The translations under genes and the position numbers were made by a program. A stretch of DNA of 64,000 nt from Bacillota bacterium. GTDB lineage: Bacteria > Bacillota > UBA4882 > UBA8346. Within the stretch, counting starts at the first letter, position 1. Every line of letters starts with the position of its first letter. Positions 16,959-26,377 of this stretch are shown piece after piece. The notes beneath the pieces are model-generated. The model was given only the letters and a program-made list of their open reading frames with translations. It was not told the DNA's origin and did no database searches. The stretch lies in the NCBI GenBank assembly GCA_023400055.1, contig JAEXFN010000046.1:1-64000 (forward strand), given 5' to 3'.

Positions 16959-17753
16959 TTACAATGAGCCGAACGAAGCCAGATGCTCGGCTTTGATATA
17001 GCGTTCCATCACCAGCAGCATCAGCACGCCGGGAATGGTCAACAGCAGGGAGGCCACCGAGGCCACCTGCATTTCATAGCCCATCGCCGTTTTATACATG
17101 AAGACCGACAGGGTTTGGGTATAGGGCGCGCCGATCAACAGCGATCCCGGAAATTCGTCGAGCGAATAGAGGAAGACCAGGATGGCCGAGGCGATGATCC
17201 CCGGCAGGGCCAGGGGCAAGCTGACCGTGAAGAAGGTCTTCAGGGACGAAGCGCCCAGGTTGTAGGCGGCCAGCTCCATATCCAGCGGGATCGATTCGAA
17301 GACCGAGACCATGATCCAGAGCGCGTAGATGAGCCCGCCGGCCAGGTGCACCAGGACCACGCCGGCGATGGTTCCCACCAGATTCCATTTATAGAACAGG
17401 ACCATCGTGTTGACGAAGATCGGCAGTTGCGGGAAGGCCTGCGGCAACAGGAACACCAGCATCAAAAGGACCTTGGCCGGGAACTGCTTCCGCACCAGTT
17501 GGTAGGCGAAGGGTATCGTCAGCAGCATGGCGAAGACGGTTGTCAGCGTGGCGATGATCAGCGAATTGATCAAGGCCTGAATGATCAGGGTGTCGCCGAT
17601 CTTGGCCCAGTAAAACCAGGACAATTGCTGCGGGAACAGGTTCGGCCAATACCATTGCTTCGCGAACGACCAGATGACCAGCGAAGAGAGCGGGCCGAAG
17701 ATGACGAAAATGCCGATAAGATAGATGATGGGGCGCCAGAATCGCTGTTTCAT
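16959..17753 (-). CDS. ABC transporter permease, PotC/ThiP-like
   Basis: 264 residues with about six membrane segments and the EAA loop near MELAAYNLGASSLKTFFTVS. It starts inside the last codons of the preceding permease gene (4-bp overlap of the ATGA kind). With the other permease it forms the channel of a binding-protein-dependent importer. Confidence 0.88.
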   Translation of the reverse strand: MKQRFWRPIIYLIGIFVIFGPLSSLVIWSFAKQWYWPNLFPQQLSWFYWAKIGDTLIIQALINSLIIATLTTVFAMLLTIPFAYQLVRKQFPAKVLLMLVFLLPQAFPQLPIFVNTMVLFYKWNLVGTIAGVVLVHLAGGLIYALWIMVSVFESIPLDMELAAYNLGASSLKTFFTVSLPLALPGIIASAILVFLYSLDEFPGSLLIGAPYTQTLSVFMYKTAMGYEMQVASVASLLLTIPGVLMLLVMERYIKAEHLASFGSL

Positions 17754-18589
17754 TTTGCCAGCACCTTTTTTAAATAATAATAGGCTCCGCCCAGCGACAG
17801 CAGGAAGGAGATCAGCCCCAGGGCGTTGGCGGTCGCCAGATCATTTTGGTAGGTCAGCCGGTAGTAGAGGTCGACCATCAGCATCTGCGGACCGTTCCCG
17901 TTGCCCATCATCGCCGGGATCGAGAAAGAGGTCATCATCGAGGTGAAGATGAGGACCGCGCTGACCGCGATCGAGCGGAACGACATCGGCAGCAGAACGT
18001 CCTTGACCTGCCGGAGGTAGCTCGCGCCCAGATTTTGGGCGGCCTGCAGATAGGAGTCGGGAATGATTTTAAAGGGCGCCATGATCAATAGCAGCGCCAG
18101 CGCCATGTTCTTCCAGACCAGCGCGATGACGATTCCGAGCGGGCTGTAAGCGATGGAAGGCGGCCGGTCCAACTGGACCAGCCCGGCCAGGCCGAGTAGG
18201 GAATTGAGGATGCCGTGCGGCGCCAGAAAGACGCGCATGGCATGGCCGACCACCACGAACGGGATGAACAGCGGAATTTTGAACAGGAATTCCAACACCC
18301 GGTCTTCCTTTAACCGCAGGTATGCTCCGATGGCGATGGTCAACAGCAAGGTGATCAGCAGAGCGCATCCCGATAGGACGATCGTGTAGAGGATATCGTA
18401 ACCGTAGAAATGAAACGCCTTGACGAATCCCTCCAGCGAAAGCCGGCCATCCTTGGTGAAGCTCTGCCCGATCAGTACGAAAAAAGGCGCCACGAATACG
18501 ACGCCAACCAACAAAACCGAGGGAACGATGAAAGTTCCCCCGGCCAATCCAGTCCAGATAGGTCGTTTGATTTTTGCTTTGGCGATCAT
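17750..18589 (-). CDS. ABC transporter permease, PotB-like
   Basis: 279 residues, about six membrane segments, EAA loop near LQAAQNLGASYLRQVKDVLL. It follows the binding-protein gene after 12 bp and overlaps the next permease by 4 bp, so the four genes are clearly one operon. Confidence 0.88.
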   Translation of the reverse strand: MIAKAKIKRPIWTGLAGGTFIVPSVLLVGVVFVAPFFVLIGQSFTKDGRLSLEGFVKAFHFYGYDILYTIVLSGCALLITLLLTIAIGAYLRLKEDRVLEFLFKIPLFIPFVVVGHAMRVFLAPHGILNSLLGLAGLVQLDRPPSIAYSPLGIVIALVWKNMALALLLIMAPFKIIPDSYLQAAQNLGASYLRQVKDVLLPMSFRSIAVSAVLIFTSMMTSFSIPAMMGNGNGPQMLMVDLYYRLTYQNDLATANALGLISFLLSLGGAYYYLKKVLAK

Positions 18590-18601
18590 TGGCGAAGTTC
18601 C

Positions 18602-19747
18602 TTACCGAATATTTTCGAAGGCATCCAGCAGGTCCGTCTTATACTGGGCCAGCATGAATACCTGGCTAAAGCGGTTGAGGTCGTTGGGCGTAATGTCCTT
18701 GAACAGACCGCTCTTGGCCGCCGGGGACGATTTGGGCAGCACGGCGGTGGGGTCAATCCCGGGATACCAGTTGTACTGGTCCACAATCACCTTGGCTTGG
18801 GTTTCGGGTGAGGCCAGGAACTGGGCGAATTTTACGGCGTCGGCTCGATGGGCGGCCTTGGCCGGGATGACGATGTACATCGGTTGGCCGGGCATGCCCG
18901 GGCCGAGCAGTTTCAGTTTGATATTGGGGTTCATTCGGCCGTTGGCGACGTCGGAATAGAACATGTCGACCCAGACCGGGCCCATGGCGATCTCGCCCCG
19001 GTTCAGCTGATCCAGCGTACCCTGATTGCCGTTGGTGTAGGTTACCGGCAGGGATTTCAGCTGTTTCAAGATAGCGGTCCATTTGGTTTCCAGTTTGGGA
19101 TCATAGGGACCTTTGCTCAGTTGTTTGTAATCGCCCGTTTTGGCGTAGACGTAGGCGGTCACCATAGCGACGCCGCTCATGCCGTTCTTGACGCCGTTAT
19201 ATCCGAATTGATTGGGGTTCGCCTTGATCCAGGCTTCCAGTTCGTCGATGGTCTGGGGGACCTTCTTCACTTTCTGGGAGTCATAAGCGATGGCGGTCTG
19301 GCTTTGGAACAGCGGAATCACATAACCATCGACGTTTGCGCCGAGGCTGTTCTTAGCGCTGTCACCGATTACAAACTTGGCGACATTGGTCATTTTCACG
19401 TATTTAGTCAATAAACCTTCTTTGAGTAACTCACTCATGATTCCCTGATGGACGATGGCCACGTCGATATCGTACGTTTTCATGCCGGCATCTTTTTGCG
19501 CCTTAAGCTTGTCAAAGATTTTCCGGCTGCCGTCATCGCCAGGGCCGGTGCCGACCACGTTCAATTTGAGATAGGGGTATTTTTGGGCAATGAGTGGCGC
19601 GACATGGAGTCGTTGCAATTCCTCCATGTTGGTGTCGCCGGCCGTTGCGATGTTCAAAGTGACCGGGTTGGCCGCCAAGATGGCATTTCCGGCGAATACG
19701 GCGCTTAACAGAACCAACGCCAGCGTGAACAGGAGCATCCGCTTCAA
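18602..19747 (-). CDS. ABC transporter substrate-binding protein
   Basis: First gene of the minus-strand importer operon, 381 residues. The signal peptide MKRMLLFTLALVLLSAVFAG leads to a likely cleavage after ILA. The fold is that of cluster D family 1 binding proteins (opening strand VTLNIATAGD, later VVGTGPGDDGS and a hinge around MGPVWVDMF). It has no lipobox Cys. AAGGAGG precedes the ATG. The ligand cannot be read from the sequence; the Cof phosphatase at the other end of the operon hints at a phosphorylated or sugar-like ligand, but weakly. Confidence 0.88.
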   Translation of the reverse strand: MKRMLLFTLALVLLSAVFAGNAILAANPVTLNIATAGDTNMEELQRLHVAPLIAQKYPYLKLNVVGTGPGDDGSRKIFDKLKAQKDAGMKTYDIDVAIVHQGIMSELLKEGLLTKYVKMTNVAKFVIGDSAKNSLGANVDGYVIPLFQSQTAIAYDSQKVKKVPQTIDELEAWIKANPNQFGYNGVKNGMSGVAMVTAYVYAKTGDYKQLSKGPYDPKLETKWTAILKQLKSLPVTYTNGNQGTLDQLNRGEIAMGPVWVDMFYSDVANGRMNPNIKLKLLGPGMPGQPMYIVIPAKAAHRADAVKFAQFLASPETQAKVIVDQYNWYPGIDPTAVLPKSSPAAKSGLFKDITPNDLNRFSQVFMLAQYKTDLLDAFENIR

Positions 19748-20038
19748 GAAAAATCCCTCCTTAACTTTTGCGAAAAATACGTTACTTTATTAATTTCTAA
19801 GATAAAAAATCAAGATTATTGGCGAATTAAGAACCAATTGACCTTCAATTAATCTTTGGCGCAATTAAACCAAAGGTCCTCTTAGGCCAGCTGGCAAGCT
19901 TTTATAAGTTTAACAATGATAAAAAGTTTCCAAGTGAAGCAGGTTAAGCGGACCCTTATCACGAAGAATAACGTTTAACAATAATTAAGGAGCGGAGCGA
20001 TTGGTCATACCGGTCGCAATCATAAGAGGTGATTGCCT

Positions 20039-21421
20039 GTGGATTATCAATTGGCGGTGATCGGAGCGGGACCGGGCGGCTATGTGGCGGCCATTCACGC
20101 GGCCCGGCTCGGCCAGCGGGTCTGCCTGATCGAGCGGGATGAGGTCGGCGGAGTCTGCCTGAATCGGGGTTGCATTCCCACCAAGACTCTGGTGGCGACG
20201 GCCAAAGTCTTTACCACCGTCAAGAGGGCGGGCGAATATGGAATCACGGCCGGAGCACCCAGCGTGGATTGGGGCCGGGTCCGCCAACGCCAGGCGGAAG
20301 TAGTGCAACGGCTGGTAAACGGAGTGCTTTATCTGTTGCGACAGCATCAGGTGGAATTGATCCGGGGTACAGCGGTCTTTGACGATCCTCACCGGTTGAC
20401 GATTACTGATGGCGACGGAACGGAGCGACAGATCACGGCGGAACGGATCATCATCGCCACCGGGTCAGTGCCGCAGCTGCCGGAGTTCTTCCAATACGAC
20501 GGCCGCCAGGTAATCACCAGCGATGAAGCATTGGCGTTGGAACGGTTGCCGGAATCGCTGCTCATTGTGGGCGGCGGCGTGATCGGCTGCGAGTTCGGCT
20601 CGATCATGGCTGGCTTCGGCGTCAAGGTGACCATCGTTGAAATGTTGCCGAGCCTGATTCCCAACTTGGATAAGGAAGTCAGTTCTTCGTTGCGGTTGCA
20701 GCTGAAGAAACGCGGGATTGAAGTCTTGACTGGCGCAGCGGTCCGGGAGGTTCATAAGGAGCCGGGGCGGGTCCGGGTGGTCCTGGCTGACGAGCGGGCG
20801 CTGGTGGCGGAGCAGTTGTTGGTGGCCATCGGTCGGCGGCCCAATGCCGGCCGCTTGGGTCTGGAACGGATCGGAGTCGCGCTGGCCGGAAACGGCCGGA
20901 TACCCGTCAATGCGCAACTCCAGACCGGTCTGCCCTGGATTTACGCCATCGGCGACGTCAACGATCGGCCGTGGGACTTGGCCCATGCCGCCTCGTTCCA
21001 AGGGATCATCGCGGCCCGGCACGGGGCCGGGGAGGCGGTGAGCTGGACGGATGAAGTCATCCCCAATTGTATTTTCACCGAGCCGGAAGTGGCCACGGTC
21101 GGGCTGAGCATTGATGAGGCGGCGGCGCGCGGGATCGATGCGATCTTCGCTAAATTCGCCTTTTTGGCCAATGGCAAAGCGCAGGCCCAGGGCGAGGCGG
21201 CCGGTTTTGTCAAGGCGGTGGCGGAGCGGACCACCGGACGCCTGCTCGGAGTGCAGATCATCGGCCCCGGCGCCAGCGATCTGATTGCCGAGGCGGCGTT
21301 GGCCGTCCAAAACGGCCTGACTGCGACGGCGGTTGCCGGAACGGTGCATGCCCATCCGACGTTGGCGGAAGCTTTTTATGAAACGTGTGAAGCTTTGGCG
21401 ATCCAAACGCTAAAGTTTTAA
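20039..21421 (+). CDS. lpdA: Dihydrolipoyl dehydrogenase
   Basis: FAD flavoenzyme that reoxidises protein-bound dihydrolipoamide with NAD+. The N-terminal FAD motif GAGPGGYVAA is at residues 9-18, the redox pair is Cys40/Cys45 in GGVCLNRGCIPTK, an NAD motif GGGVIGCEFG comes mid-protein, and the catalytic base is in HAHPTLAEAFYE near the C-terminus. The frame could begin with TTG at 20033, but AGAGGTGA lies only two bases before it and suits the GTG at 20039 better (460 residues). No lipoyl enzyme (E2, GcvH) is nearby; metF downstream suggests service to a glycine-cleavage or one-carbon route. Confidence 0.92.
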   Translation: MDYQLAVIGAGPGGYVAAIHAARLGQRVCLIERDEVGGVCLNRGCIPTKTLVATAKVFTTVKRAGEYGITAGAPSVDWGRVRQRQAEVVQRLVNGVLYLLRQHQVELIRGTAVFDDPHRLTITDGDGTERQITAERIIIATGSVPQLPEFFQYDGRQVITSDEALALERLPESLLIVGGGVIGCEFGSIMAGFGVKVTIVEMLPSLIPNLDKEVSSSLRLQLKKRGIEVLTGAAVREVHKEPGRVRVVLADERALVAEQLLVAIGRRPNAGRLGLERIGVALAGNGRIPVNAQLQTGLPWIYAIGDVNDRPWDLAHAASFQGIIAARHGAGEAVSWTDEVIPNCIFTEPEVATVGLSIDEAAARGIDAIFAKFAFLANGKAQAQGEAAGFVKAVAERTTGRLLGVQIIGPGASDLIAEAALAVQNGLTATAVAGTVHAHPTLAEAFYETCEALAIQTLKF

Positions 21422-21437
21422 AGGAGAAACGCGGTTC

Positions 21438-21497
21438 ATGGCGAAATTTATGAAGGTTGAGAAGAAATTGGCAAGCGTTTCGGAACTGATCTGGTAG
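21438..21497 (+). CDS. Possible 19-residue peptide between lpdA and metF
   Basis: ATG at 21438 is preceded by AAGGAG (21421-21426) at a longish 11-base spacing and opens a frame of 19 codons (MAKFMKVEKKLASVSELIW) closed by TAG. The peptide is basic and amphipathic. Such a short frame may be chance; only the ribosome-site-like element supports it. Confidence 0.2.
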   Translation: MAKFMKVEKKLASVSELIW

Positions 21498-21598
21498 TGG
21501 TAGCGGCATGGAGTTTTCGGAACGCCGCCGCTTGGTTCCAGATAATATAGTATAATATTGATGTTTTTATATCAGAAAGCAAGGTAAGGAAGCAAGGA

Positions 21599-22462
21599 AT
21601 GCGAATCGTCGAATTATACGGCCGGAAAAAACCTGTGTTTTCTCTGGAGATTTTTCCTCCCAATCCCGATTATCCCTTGGCAACGATCTATAAAACCCTG
21701 AACCAGCTGCGTGATTTAAGTCCGGACTATATCAGCGTCACTTACGGCGCCGGCGGCGCCAACCGGGCCCGGACGGTGGAGATCGCCGCCCACATCAAAC
21801 AGGCTTACGGGATAGAGACCATGGCTCATCTGACCTGCGTCGGCCATTCCCCGGCGGAGATTGACGGTATCTGCGATCAGTTGCATGAGAACCGGATCGA
21901 GAACGTCTTGGCGCTACGGGGCGATCCGCCGCGCGGCCAGGCTGATTTGGCCTTTCAGCCGGGCCAGTATCGTTATGCGGTGGAACTGGTCCGCCATTTG
22001 CGGCAGAAAAACCAGTTTTGCATCGGCGCGGCGGCTTATGCCGAAGGGCATGTCGAATGCCAACGCTGGCAGGACGACTGGAATTATCTCCGCCAAAAAG
22101 TCGAGGCCGGCGTGGACTTCCTGGTCACGCAGCTGTACTTCGATAACCGGGTTTTCTACAATTTCAAGGAGAATCTGTTGCGGATGGGTCTGGACCTGCC
22201 CGTTTCCGCCGGCATCATGCCGGTGCTGGAGAGCAAACAAATCCGCCGCATGGTTTATCTTTCCGGCGCTTCGATCCCGGCCCGGCTGCTGCAACTGCTC
22301 GATAAATACGCCGATAATCCGGCCGATTTTGAAAAGGCCGGCATTGAATACGCCAGCGACCAGATCAATGATTTATTGGCCAACGGCGTGGAAGGGATCC
22401 ATTATTACACGATGAACCGGGCCGAACAGACCCGGAAAGTGTTTGAGCAGATCGCGCGTTGA
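21599..22462 (+). CDS. metF: Methylenetetrahydrofolate reductase
   Basis: FAD-dependent TIM-barrel enzyme (287 residues) that interconverts 5,10-methylene- and 5-methyl-tetrahydrofolate. Typical landmarks: FSLEIFPP with the conserved Glu, YISVTYGAGG, the MAHLTCVGHS strand, LALRGDPP (the Asp that meets the folate) and the GVDFLVTQLYFD strand. TAAGGAAGC precedes the ATG. A TATAAT at 21551-21556 may be its -10. In anaerobes it serves methionine synthesis and acetyl-CoA pathway reactions; no partner subunit (MetV) is adjacent. Confidence 0.93.
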   Translation: MRIVELYGRKKPVFSLEIFPPNPDYPLATIYKTLNQLRDLSPDYISVTYGAGGANRARTVEIAAHIKQAYGIETMAHLTCVGHSPAEIDGICDQLHENRIENVLALRGDPPRGQADLAFQPGQYRYAVELVRHLRQKNQFCIGAAAYAEGHVECQRWQDDWNYLRQKVEAGVDFLVTQLYFDNRVFYNFKENLLRMGLDLPVSAGIMPVLESKQIRRMVYLSGASIPARLLQLLDKYADNPADFEKAGIEYASDQINDLLANGVEGIHYYTMNRAEQTRKVFEQIAR

Positions 22463-22605
22463 GCTGAAAGATGGCCGGGCCGTAAAATGGTAGTAAAATC
22501 ACTAAAATTTGGTATAATATTGCCGCGGGGCGCATTGAGTCGGCCGGGTCGACGGTTGGAGCGGTGCCGCGGAGAAGCAACGACAAAGATGGGTGGAAAA
22601 CGGAT

Positions 22606-23316
22606 ATGAAAAGCGCGGAGAGTAACCAAGCGTTGAAACGGCTGGTCGGCACGGCGGCGGCCGGTTTGGTCCAAGCCGGGATGGTCTGCGGGATCGGCAC
22701 CGGTTCGACGGTGGTCTTTTTCATTGAGGAACTGGGCCGCCGGGTCAAGGAAGAGGAATTGCGCCTGATTGGAGTGCCGACCTCTTTTCAATCCAAGATC
22801 CTCTGCCGGAAGTATAACATTCCGACCTTGGAGATCCAGGATTGTGCCGAATTGGATCTGGCGGTCGACGGCGCCGACGAGGTCGATTCGGAGTTGAACG
22901 CCATCAAGGGCGGCGGCGCGGCCCATACCCGCGAGAAAGTGGTGGCGGCCATGGCCCGGGAGTTCGTGCTGATTATCGATGAGTCGAAACGGGTGGCCCG
23001 GCTGGGCACGGCCTTCCCGGTGCCGATCGAAGTGATTCCCAGCGCCTTGCAGTTCGTCACCGCCAGGCTACGCGCTTGGGGCGGCGAGCCGGAGCTCAGG
23101 ATGGGCCTGCGCAAGGATGGCCCGGTGATCACCGATAACGGCCAAATGGTGCTGGATGTGCGCTTCTCTCCGCAGGCGGACCTGCGCCAGATCGATAAGG
23201 AATTACATAATTTGCCCGGCGTAGTCGAGACGGGACTCTTTTATGATCTGGCCAAGCGGGCTCTGGTGGGTAAGGCCGACGGGATGATGGTTGAGACTTT
23301 GGTTAACAATCGCTAA
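22606..23316 (+). CDS. rpiA: Ribose-5-phosphate isomerase A
   Basis: Pentose phosphate enzyme that interconverts ribose 5-phosphate and ribulose 5-phosphate. Conserved parts: GIGTGSTVVFFIE (phosphate loop), LDLAVDGADEVD (catalytic Asp) and KGGGAAHTREKVVA (catalytic Glu region and Lys). I use the ATG at 22606 (236 residues); the frame is open to 22564 but that extension is Arg/Asp-rich and unlike the family. A TATAAT at 22513-22518 lies upstream. It would feed xylose-derived pentoses into central metabolism. Confidence 0.93.
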   Translation: MKSAESNQALKRLVGTAAAGLVQAGMVCGIGTGSTVVFFIEELGRRVKEEELRLIGVPTSFQSKILCRKYNIPTLEIQDCAELDLAVDGADEVDSELNAIKGGGAAHTREKVVAAMAREFVLIIDESKRVARLGTAFPVPIEVIPSALQFVTARLRAWGGEPELRMGLRKDGPVITDNGQMVLDVRFSPQADLRQIDKELHNLPGVVETGLFYDLAKRALVGKADGMMVETLVNNR

Positions 23317-23520
23317 AGCGAGAGCGATTTTTCAGACGGGGTTTGGCTCGGATATCCGATCCTGAATGCAGAAACGCGGAAGCGGTTTCTCAGGACAAAT
23401 GAGGTATATGTTTAAATGGCCCGGAGCGGGGGTTCCCCTGCGGCTTTTAATCTTCGGGCCTTGGACGTGCCTCAAATATACGGAAGCGTGGATCAACATA
23501 GATATTAAAGAGGTGTCATG

Positions 23521-25998
23521 ATGGCGGATTTGACAGATGGGAAGATAGTTCCGGTATTGCTGGAGGAGGAGATGCGACAATCCTACCTGGCATATGCGAT
23601 GAGTGTCATCGTCAACCGGGCCTTGCCGGATGTGCGGGACGGTCTGAAGCCGGTGCACCGGCGGGTTCTTTACGGCATGTATGAGTCGGGGACGACCCCG
23701 GACAAACCGTACAAGAAATCGGCCCGTATCGTCGGTGACGTCATGGGCCGGTATCATCCCCACGGGGACGCCTCGATCTATGATACCACGGTCCGGATGG
23801 CCCAGGACTTTTCCTACCGCCATATGCTGGTGGATGGTCACGGCAATTTCGGCTCGGTGGACGGCGATCCGCCGGCGGCCATGCGTTATACCGAGGTCCG
23901 CCTGGCCAAACTGGCCATGGAGATGGTAACCGACATCGAGAAGAAGACCGTCGACTTCAGACCCAACTTTGATGAGAGTCTGGAGGAACCGGTGGTGCTG
24001 CCGTCGCGTTTCCCCAACCTACTGGTGAACGGTTCGGCGGGCATCGCCGTCGGCATGGCGACCAACATTCCCCCGCACAACCTGGGTGAGGCCATTGACG
24101 GGGCCGTGTTGTTGATCGATCATCCGGATGCCGACGATAAAGAATTGATGCGTTTGATCAAGGGGCCTGATTTCCCGACCGGTGGAATCATTCTGGGCCG
24201 GGAAGGCATCCGCAACGCCTACCTGAGCGGCCGCGGCTCGATTAAAGTCCGGGCCCGCACCGAGATCGAGGAGATGGGCACCGGCAAACACCGGATCATC
24301 GTCACCGAGCTCCCCTATCAAGTGAACAAGGCGCGGTTGGTGGAGCAGATCGCCGGCTTGGTCCGGGAGAAAACCATCGATGGCATCACCGATCTGCGCG
24401 ACGAGTCCGACCGGACCGGCATGCGGGTCGTCATCGAGCTGCGGCGCGATGTCAATCCGAACATCATTTTGAATCAACTCTATAAACATACGCCGTTGCA
24501 GCAGAGTTTCGGCGTGATCATGCTGGTGCTGGTCAATAATCAGCCCAAGATCCTCTCGCTGCGGCAGATTCTCGAATATTACCTGGAGCATCAGCGCGAC
24601 GTGGTCACTCGCCGGACCCAGTATGATCTGGCCAAAGCCGAGGACCGGGCGCACATCTTGGAAGGACTGCGGATCGCCCTCGATCATATCGATGAAGTGA
24701 TCAACTTGATCCGGGCCTCCCGTACGGCCGAGATCGCCCGGGAGGGCTTGATGGCCACTTTCGGACTTTCTGAGCGGCAAGCCCAGGCCATTTTGGACAT
24801 GCGGTTGCAACGCCTGACCGGTTTGGAACGGGAGAAGATCGAGGCCGAGTATGCCGAGTTGCTGAAGCTAATCGCTTATTATAAAGAATTGTTGGCCGAC
24901 GTTCATAAGCTGATGCAAGTGGTTAAAGAGGAAATGCTGGCCGTTAAGCATAAGTTCGCCGATGACCGGCGCACCGAGATCACCGCCGATGAAGGGGAAG
25001 AGTTCGCCATCGAGGATCTCATCGCCGAAGAGGACATCGTGGTGACCATGACTCATCTCGGCTATATCAAACGGTTGCCGGTCAGCACCTATCGCAGTCA
25101 GCGCCGGGGCGGCCGGGGCAGCACTGGGATCTCCACCAAGGACGAGGATTTCGTGGAGCAGCTGTTTGTCTCCACCACCCATGAGCATATTTTGTTCTTT
25201 ACCAACCGCGGCCGGGTTTATCATCTGAAAGCCTATGAAATACCGGAATCGGGCCGCCAGGCCCGGGGCACCGCCATCGTCAACCTGCTCCAGGTCGAGC
25301 CGGGCGAGCGGGTCAACGCGATCATCCCGATCCGGGAATTCGAGCCCAACTGCTTCCTCTTTATGGGCACTCGCAACGGAGTGGTCAAAAAGACTTCGCT
25401 GGAAGAGTTCGCCACGATCCGCAAAGGCGGTCTGAACGCCATCAATCTCGATGACGACGATGAGCTGATCGATGTCAAGCTGACCGACGGCAATCAGCAG
25501 ATCATCTTGGTCACCGAGAAGGGGCAGGCCATTCGGTTCCCGGAGACCGAAGCCCGGTCGCTGGGCCGGACCGCCCGGGGCGTCAAGGGGATCACCCTCG
25601 GTGAAGACGATCGGGTGGTGGGGATGGAAACCATCGAAGACCATGCCGACCTGTTGGTGATCACCGCTGCCGGGATCGGCAAACGCACTGATCTCGATGA
25701 GTACCGGATTCAGGCGCGGGGCGGCAAGGGTATCAAAGTGATGAAGCTGCTCACCGCCAAACACGGCACAGTGGTCGGGATTAAGGTCGTCCAAGCCAGC
25801 GATGAGGTGATGGTAATCACCGCCGAGGGAATCATCATCCGGACCCGGGTGGATAACATCTCCCAGACCGGACGCGATACCCAAGGGGTCAAGATTATGA
25901 AACTGGATCCGAACGACCGGGTGGTCGCCTTGGCCAAAGTGGTCAGTGAGGAAGACAAGGATGAGACCGAGGAAAGCGAGCCTGAAAGTCAGGAATAG
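23521..25998 (+). CDS. gyrA: DNA gyrase subunit A
   Basis: Type II topoisomerase breakage-reunion subunit, about 825 residues. The catalytic Tyr123 is in AAMRYTEVRL; the quinolone-binding region reads HPHGDASIYDT, with Ala84 where E. coli has Ser83 and Asp88 kept where E. coli has Asp87. The C-terminal wrapping domain has the GyrA box QRRGGRG, which identifies gyrase rather than topoisomerase IV. The tail is acidic (EEDKDETEESEPESQE). Two ATGs are adjacent (23518, 23521); the second has better spacing from AGAGGTG. gyrB is not in the window. Confidence 0.95.
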   Translation: MADLTDGKIVPVLLEEEMRQSYLAYAMSVIVNRALPDVRDGLKPVHRRVLYGMYESGTTPDKPYKKSARIVGDVMGRYHPHGDASIYDTTVRMAQDFSYRHMLVDGHGNFGSVDGDPPAAMRYTEVRLAKLAMEMVTDIEKKTVDFRPNFDESLEEPVVLPSRFPNLLVNGSAGIAVGMATNIPPHNLGEAIDGAVLLIDHPDADDKELMRLIKGPDFPTGGIILGREGIRNAYLSGRGSIKVRARTEIEEMGTGKHRIIVTELPYQVNKARLVEQIAGLVREKTIDGITDLRDESDRTGMRVVIELRRDVNPNIILNQLYKHTPLQQSFGVIMLVLVNNQPKILSLRQILEYYLEHQRDVVTRRTQYDLAKAEDRAHILEGLRIALDHIDEVINLIRASRTAEIAREGLMATFGLSERQAQAILDMRLQRLTGLEREKIEAEYAELLKLIAYYKELLADVHKLMQVVKEEMLAVKHKFADDRRTEITADEGEEFAIEDLIAEEDIVVTMTHLGYIKRLPVSTYRSQRRGGRGSTGISTKDEDFVEQLFVSTTHEHILFFTNRGRVYHLKAYEIPESGRQARGTAIVNLLQVEPGERVNAIIPIREFEPNCFLFMGTRNGVVKKTSLEEFATIRKGGLNAINLDDDDELIDVKLTDGNQQIILVTEKGQAIRFPETEARSLGRTARGVKGITLGEDDRVVGMETIEDHADLLVITAAGIGKRTDLDEYRIQARGGKGIKVMKLLTAKHGTVVGIKVVQASDEVMVITAEGIIIRTRVDNISQTGRDTQGVKIMKLDPNDRVVALAKVVSEEDKDETEESEPESQE

Positions 25999-26377
25999 CT
26001 CGCCGCCGGAAAAAGGGATTGAATTTTGGGCCGGAAAATGATATTTTATTACAAAGATTGGTTGCCGGGGCGCCGCTCCGACGGGCGGCCGGGTTTTGCG
26101 AAGCTGGCTGTCTGCCTGCGGGAGCCGGAACGAAGATAAAAGTTTACGGAAAGCAACTTGGAAGAGAAGGAGGCCGGGTCGGGCCGCCTTTTATTATCCG
26201 GTTGCTTTCAAACATATAGTTCGGCGTTGCATCGGGTAAGGTTTTCTGGAGCACCATTGAATTGTTTTTTCGAAACAGGTTGGGCTGAGGACGCTGCGCC
26301 GCCGGAATCATCACGGCATGGTTTGGATCCGGCGGGCGCGGTAAGAATATTACCGTAATGATCAGGGGGTTGAAGTG
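25999..26377. other. Gene-free stretch between gyrA and the Lrp gene
   Basis: Apart from the hairpin at 26167-26194 I see no gene and no recognisable riboswitch. The first 160 bases are G/C-rich with several imperfect hairpins; the last 150 bases should hold the promoter of the Lrp-aminotransferase pair but no convincing -35/-10 pair stands out. Confidence 0.4.
26167..26194 (+). terminator. Probable gyrA terminator
   Basis: AAGGAGGCC at 26167-26175 pairs with GGCCGCCTT at 26182-26190 (one mismatch), followed by TTATT. It lies about 170 bases after the gyrA stop. Confidence 0.6.

Noticed and set aside
25999..26377. Riboswitch between gyrA and the Lrp gene
   Set aside because: G/C-rich with hairpins, but no recognisable aptamer core; the single terminator fits gyrA.
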